A stretch of 10,499 nucleotides of DNA, taken from contig CABGHG010000048.1 in assembly GCA_902158735.1 (NCBI GenBank), positions 1 to 10,499 of the forward strand, read 5' to 3'. A program made the position numbers and the translations under genes. The notes beneath the pieces are model-generated. The model was not told where the DNA came from. It saw only the letters and a program-made list of their open reading frames with translations, and searched no databases. Each line of letters opens with the position of its first letter. The stretch's first letter is position 1. This DNA is from Candidatus Methanolliviera sp. GoM_oil (GTDB lineage Archaea > Halobacteriota > Methanoliparia > Methanoliparales > Methanoliparaceae). This document shows positions 8,003-10,499 of the stretch, piece by piece.

Positions 8003-8468
8003 CGAGATACAAAAGAAAATTGAGAGGGTGAAAGATTATCCATCTCAGGTAAAAGAATTACAGGAACAATATGGGAAAATTACATTTGAAGAATACACAG
8101 AAAAAATACAAAGTTTAAGAAAAGAAGAGGATTTTGAGAGCGATCATAAGAAAATCAGAATTAAAAGAATTAAATATATTGCCAACCATTATTATATTCC
8201 ACTTATTTTATCTCTTGATGAAAAGGTAGATTATATCAAGCATATAATTAAAACCCAAAGTGAGACAAGGTTCATCAACGATCTGGAAAGTTATTTAACA
8301 AAAGATGATAACAAGTTTAATGAATTTGATTGGTGGTTGTTTAGCAAGTTGGACGAAAGTTTAGATGAAGTCTACATTTCCTATTATAATCCTAATTATA
8401 ATCCTAATGCAAACAAATTTAGCAAATTTTACCCAGATTTTATTTTTTGGTTAAAAAAAAGAGAATGA
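7989..8468 (+). pseudogene. Frameshifted C-terminal part of Res, first half of the nuclease domain
   Basis: This is an open frame that continues the helicase protein after the break near 8000. It starts KIYISEIQKKIERVKDYPS and includes NHYYIPLIL, KVDYIKHIIK, NEFDWWLFSKLDES and FYPDFIFWLKK, segments I recognise as the usual C-terminal region of Type III-like Res proteins. The PD of FYPDF is the first half of the PD-(D/E)XK motif. The GTG at 8028 could open a 146-aa protein. However, the only GAGAGG stands immediately against it with no spacing, so independent translation looks poor. The frame ends at TGA 8466-8468 just after an A8 run (8453-8460). Taking one A away restores WLKKENDYFIIFIDPKG. 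A native split protein or a sequencing error in the A run cannot be excluded. Confidence 0.8.
8385..8408 (+). repeat. 12-bp tandem duplication in the res nuclease region
   Basis: TATAATCCTAAT occurs twice with no gap (8385-8396 and 8397-8408) and gives the peptide YNPNYNPN. One copy would give YYNPNANKFSKF, which is closer to what I expect of the family (YY-D/N-P-x-x-N-K-x-S-K-F). The duplication keeps the frame. It is a replication-slippage type change, like the two frame breaks on either side. Confidence 0.8.
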
Positions 8469-8538
8469 TTACTTTATTATTTTTATTGATCCAAAAGGTA
8501 TAGAACACATAAGCGGCTGGGTATATAAAATTGGTGAA
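8461..8538 (+). pseudogene. Third-frame Res fragment with the DPK half of the nuclease motif, cut by the IS
   Basis: In the frame starting GAG at 8461 the sequence reads ENDYFIIFIDPKGIEHISGWVYKIGEL. DPK is the second catalytic half of the PD-(D/E)XK motif whose PD lies at the end of the preceding frame. Coding sense runs straight into the right end of the tnpB element at about 8537. From there the frame translates the hairpin and stops at TAG 8557-8559. The rest of the expected Res C-terminus (very roughly 60-100 residues) is not found at this junction. Confidence 0.8.
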
Positions 8539-8541
8539 CTA

Positions 8542-8562
8542 CCCCATGCTAAAGCATAGGGG
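8542..8562 (-). repeat. Right-end hairpin of the tnpB element
   Basis: On the + strand CCCCATGC (8542-8549), loop TAAA, then GCAT, one extra A and GGGG (8554-8562) form a stem of 8 bp with a single bulge, followed by CTTC. The form is typical of IS605-group right ends, where it binds transposase and forms the last stem of the tnpB guide RNA. It contains the tnpB stop codon (8549-8551) and may also end transcription. Confidence 0.8.
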
Positions 8563-9826
8563 CTTCCTGTATCACCCTTCTCTTTGAGAAGTCCTCAGGC
8601 TTAAATTCGGACAGTTCCTGCCCTACATGTTTTAATCCTTTATTTAGAATGTTAATCGCAGCGTTTTGATCTCTATCCATTATTAACCCGCAAAACGGGC
8701 ATTTATGAACCCTTTGGCTTAAAGGTTTCTTAACGATTTTACCACAATTTGAACATTCTTGGCTTGTATTCTTTGGATTAACAAATTCAACTCTCCTACC
8801 AGCTTCTTCCGCTTTGTAAGATACAAAATTTGTCAATTGTGACCATGAAACATGCAAAAATGTTCCATTTTTGCGGCACGAAATCAAAGATTTCGTCGCA
8901 TCGCTTATAGATTTGGAAAGATGATGGTTTTTCAGCATATTTCTAATTTTTAGATCCTCAAAGACGATCAGATCGAAGGCATTAACTAATCCTCGACTTA
9001 TCTTATGTATTAGATCGGTTCTTTGCTCTCTAACCTTTCTATGAGTTTTAGACAATTCAAATCGTCTTTTAGTTCTATTATCCGATCCTCTCTTAGTCTT
9101 TGAAAATCGAAGATTTTCGAGATCCCACGACGAAGTCGTGAGGACTTTGCTTAACTTTCTTTGCTTCCTCTTTAATCTCTTTTCGGATTTAACTAAATAT
9201 CTTGGATTATCTTCTATGTCTCCGTTTGAAAGGGTAAGAAGATGATTAATGCCTAAATCTATACCTATTGGATTTGCTAAAGTTATCTTTTGGGGGTTTT
9301 GCTTTTCTATCCCAACCTCAACCGTAAAACAAGCATACCAACGATCTAAATCTCTTTCAATTGTGCAAGTCTTAATCTCTGCATCTTCGGGCAGACCTCT
9401 ATGCTTTTTGATGTTGATAGAACCGATCTTTGAGAGAATTAACTTTCTATCTTCCAATTTAAACCCACCTTGAGGATACGTAAAAGAATCATACCGATCT
9501 GATCCTTTGTATCTTGGATAACCAGCTTTCTCTCTTCTTTTAACTCGTCTAAAGAAGTTCTTAAATGATCTGTCTATTCTCTTTAAAACGTCTTGGATGA
9601 CCTGTGAATGAACTCTTTTTAGATCGTCATCAAAGTTTTTGATCTCTTTCAGTTGGTTTGCCTGATCATAATAGTTAATTGATTTATGAGAAACATCCCA
9701 AGCATCTCTTCTCTCTGTTAAACAATCATTATATAGAACTCTACAAGTCTCTAACCACTTATCCAAGATAGATTTTTGCTCTCGGTTTGGATATATCCTA
9801 TATTTGTAGGCTCTTTTGATCTTCAT
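8549..9826 (-). CDS. tnpB: RNA-guided nuclease TnpB with two in-frame palindromic insertions
   Basis: TnpB is the compact RuvC-type, RNA-guided DNA nuclease of IS605-family elements, ancestor of Cas12. The ATG at 9826 gives 425 aa beginning MKIKRAYKYRIYPN, the usual start of the family; a TTG at 9838 would add four residues without family support. From the ATG, RuvC-I GIDLGI is near 188-193 (D190), RuvC-II FEDL near 289-292 (E290), and RuvC-III DRDQNAA near 384-390. A Cys4 zinc ribbon (CSNCG...CPFCG) lies at 358-379. All catalytic acids are present. Two stretches do not belong to the family pattern: 16 residues VLTTSSWDLENLRFSK (228-243) inside KLSK/TKRGS, and 16 residues TKSLISCRKNGTFLHV (311-326) inside SISDA/SW. 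Both are encoded by 48-bp double hairpins. The reading frame survives them; whether activity does is unknown. Confidence 0.93.
   Translation of the reverse strand: MKIKRAYKYRIYPNREQKSILDKWLETCRVLYNDCLTERRDAWDVSHKSINYYDQANQLKEIKNFDDDLKRVHSQVIQDVLKRIDRSFKNFFRRVKRREKAGYPRYKGSDRYDSFTYPQGGFKLEDRKLILSKIGSINIKKHRGLPEDAEIKTCTIERDLDRWYACFTVEVGIEKQNPQKITLANPIGIDLGINHLLTLSNGDIEDNPRYLVKSEKRLKRKQRKLSKVLTTSSWDLENLRFSKTKRGSDNRTKRRFELSKTHRKVREQRTDLIHKISRGLVNAFDLIVFEDLKIRNMLKNHHLSKSISDATKSLISCRKNGTFLHVSWSQLTNFVSYKAEEAGRRVEFVNPKNTSQECSNCGKIVKKPLSQRVHKCPFCGLIMDRDQNAAINILNKGLKHVGQELSEFKPEDFSKRRVIQEAPML
8577..8591. repeat. 6-bp hairpin with 3-nt loop near the tnpB 3' end
   Basis: CTTCTC, loop TTT, GAGAAG: a perfect stem within the last codons of tnpB (protein DFSKRR). 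Its position fits a stem of the guide RNA scaffold. It shares the 3-nt loop form of the larger palindromes inside tnpB, but the protein here does not look interrupted, so it is not counted as an insertion. Confidence 0.6.
8849..8896. repeat. In-frame 48-bp double-hairpin insertion, copy A in tnpB
   Basis: On the + strand this stretch holds two perfect palindromes. The first is a 9-bp stem GCAAAAATG / CATTTTTGC (8854-8874, loop TTC). The second is an 8-bp stem ACGAAATC / GATTTCGT (8878-8896, loop AAA), which extends by TGCG/CGCA across a 2-nt bulge. It encodes TKSLISCRKNGTFLHV. TnpB proteins normally read SISDASW straight through at this place, so 48 bp (16 codons) appear added. A short ATG at both edges could be a 3-bp target duplication, but this is too short to trust. 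Confidence 0.72.
9098..9145. repeat. In-frame 48-bp double-hairpin insertion, copy B in tnpB
   Basis: On the + strand a 7-bp stem GAAAATC / GATTTTC (9102-9118, loop GAA) is followed by a 6-bp stem CACGAC / GTCGTG (9126-9140, loop GAA). The second extends by TCC/GGA past a 1-nt bulge. The insertion encodes VLTTSSWDLENLRFSK. Without it the protein reads KLSKTKRGSDNR, which matches the ordinary TnpB pattern. The (G)AAATC/GATTT(C) stem is shared with copy A, and the inserted length is the same. No convincing target duplication is seen: a CAAAG repeat at the edges is 47 bp apart and out of phase. Confidence 0.72.
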
Positions 9827-9914
9827 TTGATCATACAACCAATAGATTAATATATATTAGAGTTTAAATAGTTTTTGGTATGGCGTAAGTTCTTTCATTT
9901 GATCTTACAACCAA
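9822..9914. repeat. 21-bp direct repeat pair at the left end of the element
   Basis: Positions 9822-9842 and 9894-9914 are the same 21 bases (starting TTCATTTGATC, ending TACAACCAA) with one mismatch (A at 9833, T at 9905), 72 bp apart. The first copy spans the tnpB start; the second lies inside the left-end inverted repeat. This may be a duplication of the left end, paired binding sites for a transposase, or a regulatory duplication that copied the translation start region. Confidence 0.75.
9862..9871 (-). promoter_or_regulatory. Candidate archaeal TATA box for tnpB
   Basis: CTATTTAAAC on the - strand lies 36-45 nt before the ATG at 9826. This would put a start of transcription near 9840 and leave a very short leader. 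No Shine-Dalgarno site is obvious before the ATG, which fits a short-leader archaeal message. The call is weak because AT-rich sequence gives such matches by chance. Confidence 0.4.
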
Positions 9915-9923
9915 CGCCATACC
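9877..9923. repeat. Left-end inverted repeat / hairpin of the element
   Basis: GGTATGGCGT (9877-9886) is perfectly inverted as ACGCCATACC (9914-9923). An alternative, longer fold pairs GGTATGGC+GTAAG (9877-9889) with CTTAC (9904-9908) and GCCATACC (9916-9923) across a 7-nt bulge. Subterminal hairpins of this kind mark IS200/IS605 left ends, so I take it as the left limit of the element. Confidence 0.65.
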
Positions 9924-9926
9924 TTT

Positions 9927-9981
9927 ATCGTTTATTATCCCCTCCGCAACGGTTGGGGTCTTCAAAGGGAGATAAAACGAT
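9927..9981. repeat. Imperfect hairpin between the IS left end and the nitroreductase gene
   Basis: Outer arms ATCGTTT (9927-9933) and AAACGAT (9975-9981) pair exactly and continue imperfectly through TCCC/GGGA. Inside, CCCC-CCG-caa-CGG-GGGG (9939-9958) forms a second stem followed by TCTTC. The inner part resembles the CCCC...GGGGCTTC right end at 8542-8566 and may be a relic of another IS605-type end. A transcription terminator, part of this element's own left end, or a lone palindromic repeat are other readings. Confidence 0.5.
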
Positions 9982-10015
9982 AGAAAAATTAAGAGAATAT
10001 ATCTCTAAAATTTAA
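9968..10015 (+). pseudogene. Possible displaced C-terminal tail of res
   Basis: This short stretch reads GDKTIEKLREYISKI then stop (TAA 10013-10015), a plausible amphipathic protein end on the same strand as res. It has the same AT-rich composition, and the next gene starts 14 nt later. If the tnpB element split res, the downstream end should lie about here. Most of the expected intervening residues are absent, so a deletion would be needed. The call is speculative. Confidence 0.25.
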
Positions 10016-10017
10016 AT

Positions 10018-10023
10018 AGAGGG
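10018..10023 (+). promoter_or_regulatory. Ribosome binding site of the nitroreductase gene
   Basis: AGAGGG lies 6 nt before the ATG at 10030. The nearby ATG at 10026 is in another frame and lacks family support. A TTTAAATA stretch at 10011-10018 is too close to the start to serve as TATA box for a message carrying this site. Confidence 0.45.
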
Positions 10024-10029
10024 TTATGA

Positions 10030-10499
10030 ATGGATCTGATAGAAGCGATCAAAGAAAAAAAATCAATCCGATCTTTTATCGATAAGCCAGTATCAAGTGA
10101 AGATGTGCTGGAGGTATTGGAATCTGCTCGTCTGGCTCCATCTGCCTCAAACCTACAGCCCTGGGAGTTTTGGGCGATCACGGGGGAAAAACGGCAAGAA
10201 CTTGTTGAAAAGTTATTAGAAGCGTTACGAGAGAGTGGGGCTACATATTCGCCGGGCGGGAAAGGATTGACCGAAAAATATGCGGAACGCTCAAGTAAAT
10301 TCATAATCGAGATGTTGCCCTTCATCGAAAAAGCAGGGATTGTTGATCCAAATTGGATCATGGAGGGCAGCCTTTCTTTTTATGGCGCTCCTGTGGTGAT
10401 AATCGTCCTTTTTGATGAGGGATCAAATTCAAATGAGATGAATGTGGGCATCACGATCCAAAATATCCTTTTAAGCGCTTATGACAAAGGATTGGGGGC
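10030..10499 (+). CDS. Nitroreductase family FMN protein, 3'-truncated by window edge
   Basis: This open frame runs to the window end without a stop (156 full codons), so it is a partial gene. The start MDLIEAIKEKKSIRSF carries the SIRSF segment whose arginine contacts FMN in the family. SASNLQPWEFWAITG (about 38-52) is the usual P-S-x-x-N-x-Q-P-W block, and GITIQNILLSAYDKGLG at the visible end matches the second conserved block. These proteins are NAD(P)H-dependent flavin reductases of nitro compounds, quinones or unsaturated substrates; the real substrate cannot be read here. The insert with PNWIMEGSLSFYGAPVVIIVLF is ordinary for archaeal members. Base composition is balanced, like thrC, which marks the right border of the AT-rich island. 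Confidence 0.88.
   Translation, partial: MDLIEAIKEKKSIRSFIDKPVSSEDVLEVLESARLAPSASNLQPWEFWAITGEKRQELVEKLLEALRESGATYSPGGKGLTEKYAERSSKFIIEMLPFIEKAGIVDPNWIMEGSLSFYGAPVVIIVLFDEGSNSNEMNVGITIQNILLSAYDKGLG

Larger units (their letters stand above)
8537..8690 (-). ncRNA. Probable omega RNA (reRNA) scaffold of TnpB
   Basis: TnpB nucleases work with an RNA made from the 3' end of their own gene through the right end of the element, followed by a guide copied from the flanking DNA. The layout here fits. The 3' part of tnpB holds two local stems (8577-8591 and 8542-8562), and the flank below about 8537 would provide the guide. That flank is the res nuclease coding sequence. On the - strand the guide would begin near CACCAATTTTATATACCC, give or take a few bases. 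The upstream limit is a guess based on the family. No transcript is shown. Confidence 0.5.
8537..9923 (-). mobile_element. tnpB-only IS605/IS1341-type insertion element in the res gene
   Basis: This is a single-gene element carrying tnpB on the - strand and no tnpA. The right end is the low-coordinate side, where res coding sense ends and a CCCC...GGGG hairpin overlaps the tnpB stop, as is usual in this family. The left end is placed at an inverted repeat (9877-9886 with 9914-9923), but the exact cleavage base and target motif are not certain on either side. IS605-type elements make no target duplication, so none is expected. Without tnpA it would need a transposase in trans. Composition is less AT-rich than the res gene it interrupts. 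Confidence 0.82.

Noticed and set aside
8028..8468. A separate 146-aa gene starting at GTG 8028
   Set aside because: The content is the recognised C-terminal part of Res, the frame is open upstream of the GTG in continuation of the helicase, and no spaced ribosome site precedes it.
9927..9981. Single CRISPR-like palindromic repeat
   Set aside because: Only one copy is present, with no spacers or cas genes, so an array cannot be claimed.
10005..10361. 118-aa open frame on the - strand
   Set aside because: It is antisense to the nitroreductase gene, which shows clear family motifs on the + strand.

Overview
The window looks like an archaeal chromosome segment, probably euryarchaeal. The support is modest. 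The threonine synthase resembles archaeal forms, TATA-like boxes of the TTTAAATA type lie upstream of tnpB and the last gene, and the Shine-Dalgarno sites are strong (GGAGG). I cannot name a genus. Two ordinary metabolic genes with balanced base composition frame the window: threonine synthase (1-1110, 5' end outside the window) and a nitroreductase-family gene (from 10030, 3' end outside the window). Everything between them is visibly AT-richer and has the character of a defence island inserted between two housekeeping genes.

The island (1104 to about 8540, all + strand) is one tight operon. It encodes a large Type III-like beta-class DNA methyltransferase (Mod), a small PD-(D/E)XK-type nuclease candidate, an XRE-HTH/ImmA-IrrE-type metalloprotease regulator, a DUF4411-type PIN-like protein, and a Type III Res-like superfamily 2 helicase. 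Mod starts inside the last codons of thrC. The other spacings are 9, 19, 5 and 2 nt. An apparent toxin-antitoxin or guard pair (ImmA-type plus PIN-like) and a second nuclease are therefore nested between the modification and restriction genes of one system.

The restriction gene is broken. After the helicase the frame is lost at a short AT-dinucleotide tract (about 7992-8000). It is lost again at an A8 run (8453-8460), which separates the two halves of the C-terminal PD...DPK nuclease motif. A 12-bp tandem duplication lies between these two sites. Soon after the second break the gene is cut by a tnpB-only IS605/IS1341-type element. Modification, the helicase and the nested genes are open, while the Res nuclease is decayed or switched off.

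The element (about 8537-9923) carries tnpB on the - strand, a right-end hairpin overlapping the tnpB stop, and a left-end inverted repeat. tnpB itself carries two in-frame 48-bp insertions. Each is built of two adjacent perfect hairpins with 3-nt loops, and each adds 16 residues to the protein. They resemble miniature palindromic elements able to invade coding sequence and are the least explained feature here. The 9924-10029 gap holds another imperfect hairpin and a short open tail that could be the displaced end of res.
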